Source: UBA4427 sp046351135
GTDB taxonomy: Bacteria > Myxococcota_A > UBA9160 > UBA4427
Assembly (NCBI GenBank): GCA_046351135.1
Contig: JAXLZA010000014.1
Coordinates: forward strand, 101,707 to 165,706
Length of the DNA: 64,000 nucleotides
Direction: 5' to 3'
Shown piece after piece: positions 15,697-23,617 of this stretch (the stretch's first letter is position 1; each line of letters opens with the position of its first letter). The position numbers and the translations under genes were made by a program. A model generated the notes under the pieces. The model made no database searches. It was not told the origin of the DNA and saw only the letters and a program-made list of their open reading frames with translations.

Positions 15697-16563
15697 ATGA
15701 CCATGCCCACGAACGTCGGAATCATCGATTGCATGATCGGCTTCCCGGCCCAGGACTTCTCCCAGTACGAGTTCATCCGCAAGCAGCTGAAGGACGCCCA
15801 GTCCCGGGACGGCTACGACTTCCCCGTCGAGTACATGTTCAAGCACGTCCCGAAGGAGCTCTACGGCGCGTCGAACCCGATCGACATCACGCTCCACGAG
15901 ATGGACAAGTACGGGATCGAGCGCGGCCTGATCGGCGTCGGCGGCGACGTCTCGGCGCGGGCGCTCAAGGAGCATCCGGATCGCTTCATTCCGTCGGGCA
16001 GCGTCGACCCGAACATGGGGATGGAAGGCATCCGCAAGATGGTGCGCGAGTACGAGGAGTACGGCGTCCGGGCCTTCGGCGCGTTCCCGGCGGGCTGCAA
16101 TCCGCAGGTCCCGATCGACGACGCGAAGTTCTATCCGGTGTACGCGAAGTGCGTCGAGCTCGGCGTCCCGATCTTCGTCTGCGCGGGCGTGCCGGGGCCG
16201 CGGGTGCCGATGGCGTGCCAGCACGTCGAGCGGATCGACCGCGTCATGTACGACTTCCCGGAGCTCGTCTTCGTGACGCGCCACGGCTGCGAGCCGTGGG
16301 AGCAGCTCGCGATGAAGCTGATGCTGAAGTGGCCGAACCTCTACTACTCGACCTCGGCCTTCGCCCCGCGCCACTACCCGAAGGCGATCATCGACTACGC
16401 GAACACCCGCGGCGCCGACAAGATCATCTACGCGGGCTACTTCCCGATGGGTCTCTCGCTCGAGCGGATCATGGGCGACATGCCGAAGGTCCCGTTCCGG
16501 GACAACGTCTGGCCGAAGTTCCTGCGCGAGAACGCGATGAAGGTCCTGAAGCTCGACCGTTAG
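15697..16563 (+). CDS. Amidohydrolase-fold (ACMSD-like) protein lacking metal ligands
   Basis: This encodes 288 aa. The overall layout is that of amidohydrolase 2 (PF04909-type) TIM barrels: IIDCMIGFP start, IDITLHEMDKYGIERGLIG, HPDRFIPSGSVDPN, GVRAFGAFPAGC, YPVYAKCVELGVPIFVCAG, FVTRHGCEPWEQLAMKLM, and a last strand KIIYAGYFPMG. The N-terminal HxH metal pair is missing (DCM instead of HxH) and the usual FGSDYP Asp is replaced (YAGYFP). A His in TRHG remains. The fold is likely; classical metal-dependent hydrolysis or decarboxylation is doubtful. AGGAG precedes the ATG by about 12 bases. Confidence 0.75.
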   Translation: MTMPTNVGIIDCMIGFPAQDFSQYEFIRKQLKDAQSRDGYDFPVEYMFKHVPKELYGASNPIDITLHEMDKYGIERGLIGVGGDVSARALKEHPDRFIPSGSVDPNMGMEGIRKMVREYEEYGVRAFGAFPAGCNPQVPIDDAKFYPVYAKCVELGVPIFVCAGVPGPRVPMACQHVERIDRVMYDFPELVFVTRHGCEPWEQLAMKLMLKWPNLYYSTSAFAPRHYPKAIIDYANTRGADKIIYAGYFPMGLSLERIMGDMPKVPFRDNVWPKFLRENAMKVLKLDR

Positions 16564-16656
16564 GTCGGAGCCGCGAGCGGGCCGGCGGCGCGGAGCACGA
16601 GGCCCTTCGAGACGCCGATGCCGCGCACGGGCGCGGAGCAGAGAAAGTCCCATTCC

Positions 16657-17349
16657 ATGAGCGAGACGAGTCCCGATCCGAAGGCGCTCGAGGGCGCGGT
16701 GGCCCAGGTCCGCCGGCTGATCGCGAGCCTGCGCAAGACGAAGGCACCGCGCGCGGACCTCCTGCGCGTCGAGCGCGAGGTCGCCGCCCTCGCGGCGCTG
16801 CTCGCGCCCAACGACCATCCGGGGCCCTACGCCCAGGCGGCGCTCGAGATCGCGACCGTCGTCGAGAACGGTGGCCCGCCGCTCCATCTCGCGCCCGCGG
16901 AGTTCTTCCCGTACAGCCCGATCATCGGCCCGCGCAATCCGATCGCGGCGCCGGTCCGGTTCGACGTCGTCGAGCTGCCGGGAGGCGGGAAGGAGATGCG
17001 CGCGGAGCACGTCTTCGACGCGCCCTACAACGGTCCGCCCGGCTCGGTCCACGGCGGCATCATCGCCCTCGTATTCGACGAGCTGCTCGGCTGCCTCGGC
17101 GCCATCTCGAACGTCGGCGGCTTCACCGGCACGTTGACCGTCCTCTACCGCTCGCTCACGCCGATCGGCAAGCCGATCCGCATGCGCTCGTGGATCGAGG
17201 GGACCGAGGGCGTGAAGACCTTCATCAAGGGCACGATGCACTGCGACACGCCGGCGCCGAACACCCTCTGCGCCGAGGCGACGGGCATCTTCATCCGCCC
17301 GAAGCGCTCGATCGTGCAGGACGCGCTCAAGCGGACCGGGAATCTCTAG
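16657..17349 (+). CDS. PaaI-type hot-dog thioesterase family protein
   Basis: This encodes 230 aa from ATG at 16657 (GAGAAAG upstream). An N-terminal helical region of about 90 residues precedes a single hot-dog domain. The domain contains FDAPYNGPPGSVHGGIIALVFDE (HGG with the nearby Asp/Glu, the PaaI/YbgC-type active-site helix), FTGTLTVLYRSLTPIGKP and CAEATGIFIRP. Members hydrolyse acyl-CoA or aryl-CoA thioesters. The helical N-terminal extension is longer than in minimal PaaI proteins. It follows the amidohydrolase-fold gene by 93 bases and may share its transcript. Confidence 0.85.
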   Translation: MSETSPDPKALEGAVAQVRRLIASLRKTKAPRADLLRVEREVAALAALLAPNDHPGPYAQAALEIATVVENGGPPLHLAPAEFFPYSPIIGPRNPIAAPVRFDVVELPGGGKEMRAEHVFDAPYNGPPGSVHGGIIALVFDELLGCLGAISNVGGFTGTLTVLYRSLTPIGKPIRMRSWIEGTEGVKTFIKGTMHCDTPAPNTLCAEATGIFIRPKRSIVQDALKRTGNL

Positions 17350-17493
17350 ACGGTCCGCGCGACGCGGCGGCCCGTCGGAGTCGAGGTCCCGAGCCCGGCG
17401 CGCCCGCCCGTCGGCGAACGCGAGCCCGACACCGCCATGTCGCATACGATCCGTCGGATGCGACCGTGCCGCCCCAACCCGGAGGAGTCTGCC

Positions 17494-17985
17494 TTGTCGA
17501 ATCTGCCCACCGACCTGCCGCCCGATTTCGGATCCGCCTTCGGCCGCCTGATGGGCCTCGAGAAGCTCGGGATCGAGGACATGAAGCTCATGATCCTGCT
17601 CGAAATGGCGGGCGAGCCGCTCTATTTCGGGCTCGCCGAGGGCGTCGCGTCCGAGGAGGCGCGGACGCTGCTTCGTCAGAACGGTCGCGAGGAGACGGCC
17701 CATGCCCATCGGCTGAAGAAGGCGATCGAGATCCTGACCGGGCGACCCTACGCGATCCCGAGCCTCGCCGAGAATCCGTACGGGAAGCCGCCGGCGATGG
17801 GGCCGGTCACGGCGGAGCTGCTGCGCGGACTCGTCCAGGCCGAGCGCGGCGGCGATGCGCTCTACCAGAGATACGCCGCGAACGAGAGCAACGCCGAGGT
17901 CGCCGAGCTCCTGCTGCAGAACGGCCGCGAGGAGACGCGCCACGGCGAGCGCGTCGAGAAGGCGATCGCGTTGCTCGAGGCCTGA
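17494..17985 (+). CDS. Ferritin-like (rubrerythrin-type) diiron protein with internal duplication
   Basis: This encodes 163 aa using TTG at 17494, preferred because GGAGGAG lies 7 bases upstream; an ATG at 17437 gives 19 extra residues without a ribosome site. Two homologous helical pairs are visible: EMAGEPLYFGLAEG with LLRQNGREETAHAHRLKKAI, and QAERGGDALYQRYA with LLLQNGREETRHGERVEKAI. Each second helix has an ExxH motif, so the two halves together supply the E, ExxH, E, ExxH ligand set of a ferritin-like diiron site. There is no rubredoxin domain. Oxidative-stress or iron handling is inferred from the fold only. Confidence 0.78.
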   Translation: MSNLPTDLPPDFGSAFGRLMGLEKLGIEDMKLMILLEMAGEPLYFGLAEGVASEEARTLLRQNGREETAHAHRLKKAIEILTGRPYAIPSLAENPYGKPPAMGPVTAELLRGLVQAERGGDALYQRYAANESNAEVAELLLQNGREETRHGERVEKAIALLEA

Positions 17986-18037
17986 GCGCCACGGGCGTCC
18001 GCGCGCGCGCCGGTGCGAGCCGAGGACCCGCGGAGGA

Positions 18038-18769
18038 CTAGCCCCGCGCCGCCCGTGCGAGGGCGACGAACACGTCGCGTGCCTCCTTCGCCGCGACGTC
18101 GCGGCCGAAGGGCACGTAGTGCAGCGCGGCCGGCGCCTCTGTTCGAACGAGAAAGCCCGCCGTCTCGACCGCCGTGATGCGCGCGTCGCCCGGTCGCTCG
18201 CCGACCCGAGCGGCCACGATGTCGCAGAGCGCATCCGCGTGATCCGCGTTCATGTGCTCGATCACGAAGGCGGCCCCTTCCCGCCAGCCGAGACCCAGCG
18301 GGTCGGTCCGCAGGACCTCGGGCTCGTGCCAGCGGATCGCGCCGAAGCCGCCGATCGCGCGCAGCCGCAGCGGCTCGAGCGCCCAGTAGGCGAAGTCGTG
18401 GGTGGCGTCGTAGCGGGGCGCATCGGGCACGCGGGCGGCATAGCGCGCCGAGAGCTCCTCGAGCTCGGGTCCGGCCGCGTCGATTCGACGGGCCTTCGCG
18501 ACCACCGTCAGCCGCCAGCTCGCCTGCGCGTCGCCCGCGCGACCGGCTGCGGTCGCCGGATCGCGCACGAACAGCGAGCAGCGCGGATCGCGGAGCAGGT
18601 TCTTCGTGTGCTGGGCGATCGCAGACAGGAAGACGAACGGGGTCCCGTCGGCACGCAGGGCGAAGGGCGTCAGGGAGCCGAATGGAAAGCCTTCGATCCC
18701 GGGCTCGGCGGCCAGGGTGCAGAGCGTCGCGTCGGGGGCGGCGAACAGCCATTCTCGGATCTCGTTCAT
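18038..18769 (-). CDS. HugZ/HutZ-like split-barrel protein with DUF2470 domain
   Basis: This encodes 243 aa. The N-terminal split-barrel (pyridoxamine-5'-phosphate-oxidase-like) domain has ATLCTLAAEPGIEGFPFGSL, PFVFLSAIAQHTKNLLRDPR and CSLFVRD. A C-terminal DUF2470 domain carries FVIEHMNADHADALCDI. This two-domain layout is that of HugZ/HutZ heme-degradation or heme-utilisation proteins, although relatives act on other cofactors. There is no signal peptide. It is divergent from the epimerase gene across a 266-base gap. Confidence 0.85.
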   Translation of the reverse strand: MNEIREWLFAAPDATLCTLAAEPGIEGFPFGSLTPFALRADGTPFVFLSAIAQHTKNLLRDPRCSLFVRDPATAAGRAGDAQASWRLTVVAKARRIDAAGPELEELSARYAARVPDAPRYDATHDFAYWALEPLRLRAIGGFGAIRWHEPEVLRTDPLGLGWREGAAFVIEHMNADHADALCDIVAARVGERPGDARITAVETAGFLVRTEAPAALHYVPFGRDVAAKEARDVFVALARAARG

Positions 18770-19035
18770 TCGGGCTCCGATCGATCGAGGAAGGGCCCTC
18801 GAGCCGGGCGAGTCTCGCTTGCCGTCCCTCGTCGCGCCATCGAAGGCAAGCGACGGCCCGCGAGGGCGAGCGATGGCCAGCGAGGGCCGGGGCCGGGGCG
18901 CCCGCCGGGCGCGGATCCGACTGCGGGCGTGCGTGCGTCGACCGAAGCCACCGCGGAGCCGGGGCTCCGACCCGCGACAACGGATATGCTGCCGGACATG
19001 AACGAGCGGAGGCAACGCGCGCAGGGGATTCGGCG

Positions 19036-20079
19036 ATGCGCGTGATGGTGACCGGCGGGACCGGCTTCGCGGGCTCGCACAGCGTGCGGGCGTTCCTCGC
19101 GGCGGGGCATTCGGTGCGCCTGCTGGTGCGGGATCCGGCGAAGGTCCGGCGCGTCTTCGATCCCCACGGCATCGGGATCCCCGAGTCCGACGTCGTCGTC
19201 GGGGACATCGTCGACGAGGCGTCGGTCGCGCGGGCGATGGCGGGGTGCGACGCGGTCTTCCACGGCGCTGCGCTCGTCGAGATGAAGCGGAAGATGGCGG
19301 CGAAGGTCCTCGCGACGAACCGGCGCGGGGTCGAGCTCGTCGTGGGCGGGGCGGTGAAGCGCGGGCTGCCGCGGATCGTCTACGTCTCGAGCATGTCGGT
19401 CTTCTTCGAGCCGGGCTGCGGGCCCCTCGATCTCGACATGCCCGTCGTCGAGGGCCACACCGCCTACGCGAAGAGCAAGTCCGAGGCCGAGCTCGTCGTC
19501 CGCCGCATGCAGGAGGAGGGAGCGCCGATCCGCGTCTCCTATCCGACCGGCATCGTCGGTCCCGACGATCCGGGCCTCTCCGAGGCGAATCAGGCCGTCT
19601 ACACGTTCCTGAAGCAGACCGGCGTCAACACCTCGAGCGGCTTCCAGATCGTCGACGTCCGCGATCTCGCCGCGCTCCACGCGAAGCTGCTCGACCTGCC
19701 GGGCGGGGCCCACCGTTATGCGGCCGCCGGCCCGATGCTCTCCTGGCCCGACACCTATCGCGTGCTCGACGACGTGACGGGGAAGTGGATCTGGCGCTTC
19801 CCCGTGCCCGGCCCGCTGTTTCGCGCCCTCGGCACCGTCGGCGACTGGATCAAGCACGTCTACGACTTCAGCTTCCCGCTCTCGCGCGACGCGATGGAGT
19901 TCGCGACCCAGTGGCCCGGGACCTCCGCCGAGCGGACGACCCGCGAGCTCGGCATCCGCTTCCGCGACGCCCACGAGACCTACGCCGACACGCTGCGCTG
20001 GCTCTACGAAGCGGGCCACCTCACCGCCCGCCACGTCGGCCGGCTCGCCGAGCCCCGCGCGCTCGCCGCACGGACCTAG
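19036..20079 (+). CDS. NAD(P)-dependent epimerase/dehydratase family protein (extended SDR)
   Basis: This encodes 347 aa. The Rossmann motif TGGTGFAG opens the protein, followed by VVGDIVDEASVARAM, VFHGAALV, Ser in VYVSSMSV and YAKSKSE (YxxxK). Length and the C-terminal helices fit extended atypical SDRs such as dihydroflavonol-4-reductase or 3-beta-hydroxysteroid dehydrogenase-like proteins. The substrate is unknown. The start was fixed at the ATG immediately before the Rossmann strand. Confidence 0.87.
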   Translation: MRVMVTGGTGFAGSHSVRAFLAAGHSVRLLVRDPAKVRRVFDPHGIGIPESDVVVGDIVDEASVARAMAGCDAVFHGAALVEMKRKMAAKVLATNRRGVELVVGGAVKRGLPRIVYVSSMSVFFEPGCGPLDLDMPVVEGHTAYAKSKSEAELVVRRMQEEGAPIRVSYPTGIVGPDDPGLSEANQAVYTFLKQTGVNTSSGFQIVDVRDLAALHAKLLDLPGGAHRYAAAGPMLSWPDTYRVLDDVTGKWIWRFPVPGPLFRALGTVGDWIKHVYDFSFPLSRDAMEFATQWPGTSAERTTRELGIRFRDAHETYADTLRWLYEAGHLTARHVGRLAEPRALAART

Positions 20080-20116
20080 CGTCTTCCGCCTCGGCCGGTG
20101 TCGCGGCGACGACCGC

Positions 20117-20785
20117 TCAGCCGGCGATCTCCCGCAGCAGCTTCGCGAGCTCCGCCGGGCGGGCGAGGAAGGGCGAGTGGTCGCCGCCGATCTCGCAGAC
20201 CGTGGCGCCCGTCCGCCGGGCGAGGGCGCGCTGGGAGTCGGGCAGGATGATCGGGTCGCCCGCGCAGACGACGTAGGTCGTCCGCTTCGACCGCCACGCC
20301 GCGCGCTCGATGCGCTCCTCGGGCAGGCCCGTCAGCCCGGCCCGCAGCTTCGCCGCCGCGGCGGCCGCCGCCCGCGGCTCGGCGTCGGGATAGAAGAGGT
20401 GGGCCGCCCGGGCCGGATCGACCTCGAGGCGCCCGTCGGCACTCGGGCGCAGGGCCGTCACGAAGTCGGCGTCGACCTCGACCGGCCCCCCGTTGATCCC
20501 CTCCCCCGTGTCCGGCGCGAGCGCCGCCAGCAGGACGAGCCGGGCGACCGCCGGGTGGTTGCCCGCGACGGTGACGACGGCGCCGCCATAGGAGTGGCCG
20601 AGGAGGACGACCGGGCCGTCGACCTGCCCGAGGGTGCGCGTCACGACCGCGGCGTCGGCCTCGAGGGACGTCAGCGGCAGCTCCGGGGTCGTGCACCGAT
20701 CGCCAGCGGCCTGCAGGATCTCGACCAGCGGATCGAAGCACCAGGGGCCGTGGAACGCGCCGTGGACGAGAACGAAATGGGTCAT
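20117..20785 (-). CDS. Alpha/beta hydrolase (salicylate esterase/EstC-like)
   Basis: This encodes 222 aa. It begins FVLVHGAFHGPWCF, the oxyanion-hole region of the plant salicylate-binding/hydroxynitrile lyase branch. The nucleophile Ser65 is in GHSYGG. A late Asp lies in VVCAGDPIILPDSQ, and His in IGGDHSPFLARP near residue 205. The complete triad suggests a small-molecule esterase. It is convergent with the epimerase and divergent from the SDR at 20943. Confidence 0.87.
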   Translation of the reverse strand: MTHFVLVHGAFHGPWCFDPLVEILQAAGDRCTTPELPLTSLEADAAVVTRTLGQVDGPVVLLGHSYGGAVVTVAGNHPAVARLVLLAALAPDTGEGINGGPVEVDADFVTALRPSADGRLEVDPARAAHLFYPDAEPRAAAAAAAKLRAGLTGLPEERIERAAWRSKRTTYVVCAGDPIILPDSQRALARRTGATVCEIGGDHSPFLARPAELAKLLREIAG

Positions 20786-20942
20786 GGACCGGGCTCCTCT
20801 CCTCTATAGTGGGGCGGGCCGCGGGACAGTCGCGAGCCGACCCGGCTCCCCTTCCGATTCGCGCCGCACGCGCGATCCGAAGACGAGCCCCGAACCGATC
20901 GAATCGGGCCGCGCCGATCGCGGCCCAAGGGAGAGACGGAGC

Positions 20943-21752
20943 ATGGACGTCCTGGGCTACGCGGGCAAGAAGGTCGTGATCACGGGCTGTGCGACGGGCA
21001 TGGGGGCGGCGGCGGCGGAGCTGCTCGTCGGGCTCGGGGCCGAGGTCCACGCCCTCGACATCGGCGAGGTCAAGGTCGGCGCGAAGCAGGTCATCAAGAC
21101 CGACATGAAGAACAAGGCCTCGATCGACGCGGCGATCGCGAAGCTCCCGGCCGAGATCGACGCCCTCTTCAACTGTGCGGGCGTCCCCCATCCGCCCTTC
21201 TCGGCCTTCGACACGATGATGATCAACTTCGTCGGCCTGCGACACCTGACCGACGCGCTGATCCCGCGCATCCGCCGCGGCGGCAGCATCACGTCGATCG
21301 CCTCGACGGCGGGCATGGCCTGGAAGAGCAACCTCGAGCTCGTGAAGCAGTTCCTCGCCCTCGGGACCTTCGACGCGGGCGCGGCCTGGCTGGCCGGTGA
21401 CCCGAAGCTGAACGCCGACGCCTACGGCTTCTCGAAGCAGTGCATCATCGTCTACACCCAGCAGCTCGCCGGCGAGCTCGGCCGGCGCGGCATCCGCATC
21501 AACTGCATCAGCCCCTCGCCGACGGCGAGCCAGTTCATGGTCCAGCTGACGAAGACGATCCCCGAGGACGCGATCAAGCTCTTCTGCCCGACGATCGGTC
21601 GCTTCGCCGATCCGATCGAGATGGGCCGCGTGCTCGTCATGCTCGGCAGCGATCTCGCGGGCTTCGTCTCCGGCGTCAACCTGCCCGTCGACTTCGGCTA
21701 CTGCGGCGAGGTCGCGATGGGTCAGCGCGACAACCTGATGAACATCAGCTAG
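20943..21752 (+). CDS. Short-chain dehydrogenase (coniferyl-alcohol/3-alpha-hydroxysteroid dehydrogenase-like)
   Basis: This encodes 269 aa. The cofactor motif is TGCATGMG. A shortened second strand (VHALDIGEVKV), NCAGVPHPP, Ser in SIASTAGMAW, the AYGFSKQC YxxxK pair and the tail LVMLGSDLAGFVSGVNLPVD are all present. The missing alpha-helix after the second strand is typical of the 3-alpha-HSD/carbonyl reductase and coniferyl-alcohol dehydrogenase group. Its stop codon overlaps the convergent YkgJ gene by 8 bases. Confidence 0.87.
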   Translation: MDVLGYAGKKVVITGCATGMGAAAAELLVGLGAEVHALDIGEVKVGAKQVIKTDMKNKASIDAAIAKLPAEIDALFNCAGVPHPPFSAFDTMMINFVGLRHLTDALIPRIRRGGSITSIASTAGMAWKSNLELVKQFLALGTFDAGAAWLAGDPKLNADAYGFSKQCIIVYTQQLAGELGRRGIRINCISPSPTASQFMVQLTKTIPEDAIKLFCPTIGRFADPIEMGRVLVMLGSDLAGFVSGVNLPVDFGYCGEVAMGQRDNLMNIS

Positions 21753-22344
21753 GCGGCCGCGCCCGACGTCCCGAACGCCAGCGCTGCCATGCGACCGCGA
21801 GGCTCCGCGCGAAGCGGTCGAGCCAGGGCAGCTCCTTCGCCTCGACGACGCGGCCTTCGCGCAGGACCTCGACGCGCGCGCCGACGATCCGCTGCTCGAC
21901 GCCGTGCGCGAGCAGGACGCGCAGCGGACGGTCGGGATCGTTCGGATCGCCGGTGTCCGTGATGCGGACCGGCATCGAGCCCCGGTAGCGCTCGGCGATC
22001 GCCTGCAGCGCGGGCGAGCGGTCGAAGCGCCCGGGCTCCGCTTCGCGGATCGCGAGGCGCAGGCCGATCCCCGTCGTCTCGAGATCGACGACGCCCCCGA
22101 TCGCGTCGGGCCGCTCGTCGTCCTCGAGCCCGCCCTGGAGCCAGAGGCAGCGATAGCTGCGGCAGATCGTCGGCCGCGTCGGATGGATCGCGCAGCCCTG
22201 CGTCCCGCGCTGGTGGGCGCAGTCGCGACCGGCGGGCTTCGCGAGCTCGTCGACGCGCAGGACGGTGCAGCAGAGGGAGCAGGTCCCGCAGCGGCGCGAC
22301 GCGGCGCGGCGCTCGCGCTCGGGATCGCTTCCGAGCTCGGCCAT
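21745..22344 (-). CDS. YkgJ-family cysteine-cluster protein
   Basis: This encodes 199 aa. The N-terminal cysteine signature is CGTCSLCC, then C in GRDCAHQ, GCAIHPTRPTICRSYRC; the CxxCxxCC...C...C...CxxxxC spacing defines the YkgJ (UPF0153/Fe-S or zinc cluster) family. The biochemical role of the family is poorly defined; methionine-rich or metal-cluster binding is only suggested. It starts one base after the SnoaL-like gene stop, so the two are almost certainly co-transcribed, and it overlaps the SDR 3' end by 8 bases in antisense. Confidence 0.85.
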   Translation of the reverse strand: MAELGSDPERERRAASRRCGTCSLCCTVLRVDELAKPAGRDCAHQRGTQGCAIHPTRPTICRSYRCLWLQGGLEDDERPDAIGGVVDLETTGIGLRLAIREAEPGRFDRSPALQAIAERYRGSMPVRITDTGDPNDPDRPLRVLLAHGVEQRIVGARVEVLREGRVVEAKELPWLDRFARSLAVAWQRWRSGRRARPPS

Positions 22345-22345
22345 G

Positions 22346-22840
22346 CTAGGCCTTGATCCGGCTCGCGCCGCCCGTCGACCACATCGACGCGGTCAGCTTG
22401 AGGCTCGGACGGTCCTTGCGCGACTCGATCTGCTCGAAGACGCGCTCGTAGCCGGTATGCAGGATCAGCCAGCGGCCGTCGCGCTTGACGTAGCGGTCGG
22501 CGTAGAAGGCGGCGCCGGAGATCACGATGTCGTACTCGGTGTCGACGACGTAGTCCTCGAGCTTCCAGGTCCCCTCGGCGGACTCGGGGCCCGTGAGCCG
22601 GATCTCGGGCTGGTGGACGCTGTGGGTCGAGTGGAAGGCGGGCTTGTCCATGCCCTTGCGGAGCCAGGCGACGATCGCGTCGCGGCCCTCGTAGTGGTAG
22701 TGGCCGGCGCTGTACGAGCAGGTCGCCTCGGGCACGAAGAGCGTCGCCATCTCGTCCCAGAGCTTCTTGTCGACGCAACGCATGTAGGCGTACTTGAGCC
22801 GCTTGATCTCTTCGATTTCGAGCAGTTCCTGGATCGTCAT
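22346..22840 (-). CDS. SnoaL-like/NTF2-fold polyketide-cyclase family protein
   Basis: This encodes 164 aa from MTIQELLEIEEIKRLKYAYM, with GAGGAG just upstream. The pattern of YxxxxDxxxWDEMATLF, EGRDAIVAWLRKG, HSTHSVHQPEI, and ADRYVKRDGRWLILHTGYERVFEQ is that of SnoaL-like (PF13577) NTF2-fold proteins, which include isomerases, dehydratases and ring hydroxylase small subunits. A substrate is not predictable. First gene of the two-gene unit with the YkgJ protein. Confidence 0.87.
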   Translation of the reverse strand: MTIQELLEIEEIKRLKYAYMRCVDKKLWDEMATLFVPEATCSYSAGHYHYEGRDAIVAWLRKGMDKPAFHSTHSVHQPEIRLTGPESAEGTWKLEDYVVDTEYDIVISGAAFYADRYVKRDGRWLILHTGYERVFEQIESRKDRPSLKLTASMWSTGGASRIKA

Positions 22841-23043
22841 GCCGGTCTCCTCGGCGGCGATGCTAACCCGAAGCGAGCGCGCCTGTCGCGCGGCCCGCGG
22901 CGCGGCCGGTCCGGGGCCGGACGAGGCGAGGGTGCGGGCCGAGCGCGCTCGCAACCGAATGCTGCGCTGTGGCGTCCACCGGCGCCCCGCCAGGCTCCGG
23001 CCCGTTCGGCGCGCGGCCTGCTCGGCTAGCATGGGCGTGTTCG

Positions 23044-23060
23044 GCGATCGCGGGGATCGC
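23044..23060. promoter_or_regulatory. Inverted repeat upstream of the metal-efflux operon
   Basis: GCGATC and GATCGC arms separated by 5 bases end 17 bases before the first start codon of the operon. It is a possible operator, or chance in GC-rich DNA; no regulator gene is adjacent. Confidence 0.2.
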
Positions 23061-23077
23061 GGCGAGGGAAGCGGGAC

Positions 23078-23476
23078 ATGGTCGGCCGACCGAAAGCGCG
23101 CTGGCGATCGCTGCTGCTCCTCGCGGCGATCCTCTTCTCGACGACGCTGCCCCGGTCGTTCGTCGTCTGCGTCACCGAGGACGACCACGTCTCGCTCGAG
23201 GCCGTCTTCGAAGGCGATCCTTGCGAAACGAATTTCATTTTCGGCGCGCGCGCCGAGGCGGGCTGGCCGAAGGCTTCGTGCGTCGACATTCCGGCGGTGC
23301 AGCTCTCGCTGCTCGCCGACGCCGCGCCCTCGGTCGAGGCGCCGACGACGATCGTGCCCGTCGCCTTCGCGGTGGGGGCCGAGCCGGATCCGATCCCGCG
23401 CCGTGTCGAGGGCCCGCTCCCGCCGCGACCCCCGCGCGAGCTCCGGGCGCTGCGGACGATGGTCCTGCGACTGTGA
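23078..23476 (+). CDS. Small exported Cys/His protein heading the czc-type operon
   Basis: This encodes 132 aa. A Lys/Arg start and hydrophobic stretch (RSLLLLAAILFSTTLPRSFVV) form a signal peptide or anchor. It is followed by VVCVTEDDHVSLEAVFEGDP, then Cys residues in DPCETNF and ASCVDIPAVQLSL. The tail is Pro/Arg-rich. Three Cys plus one His in a short exported protein directly ahead of a metal RND pump suggest a periplasmic metal-binding or sensing accessory. I cannot name a family; this role is inference. Confidence 0.65.
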   Translation: MVGRPKARWRSLLLLAAILFSTTLPRSFVVCVTEDDHVSLEAVFEGDPCETNFIFGARAEAGWPKASCVDIPAVQLSLLADAAPSVEAPTTIVPVAFAVGAEPDPIPRRVEGPLPPRPPRELRALRTMVLRL

Positions 23477-23617
23477 TCGACGCCGGGTCGCGTGCCGGCC
23501 GAAGCGCCGACGGCGACCCTGGACGATGCTGGGCGGGGCGCGTGACGCCTCGCTCCGGCGCGGCCGCCATCGCGGCCGTCGATTCGATCCCGTGAACGGT
23601 GGACGGAGAGCTCTTTC

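Noticed and set aside
18998..19045. 15-codon upstream frame overlapping the epimerase start
   Set aside because: A possible leader peptide (MNERRQRAQGIRRCA), but there is no regulatory structure around it and short overlapping frames are common by chance here.
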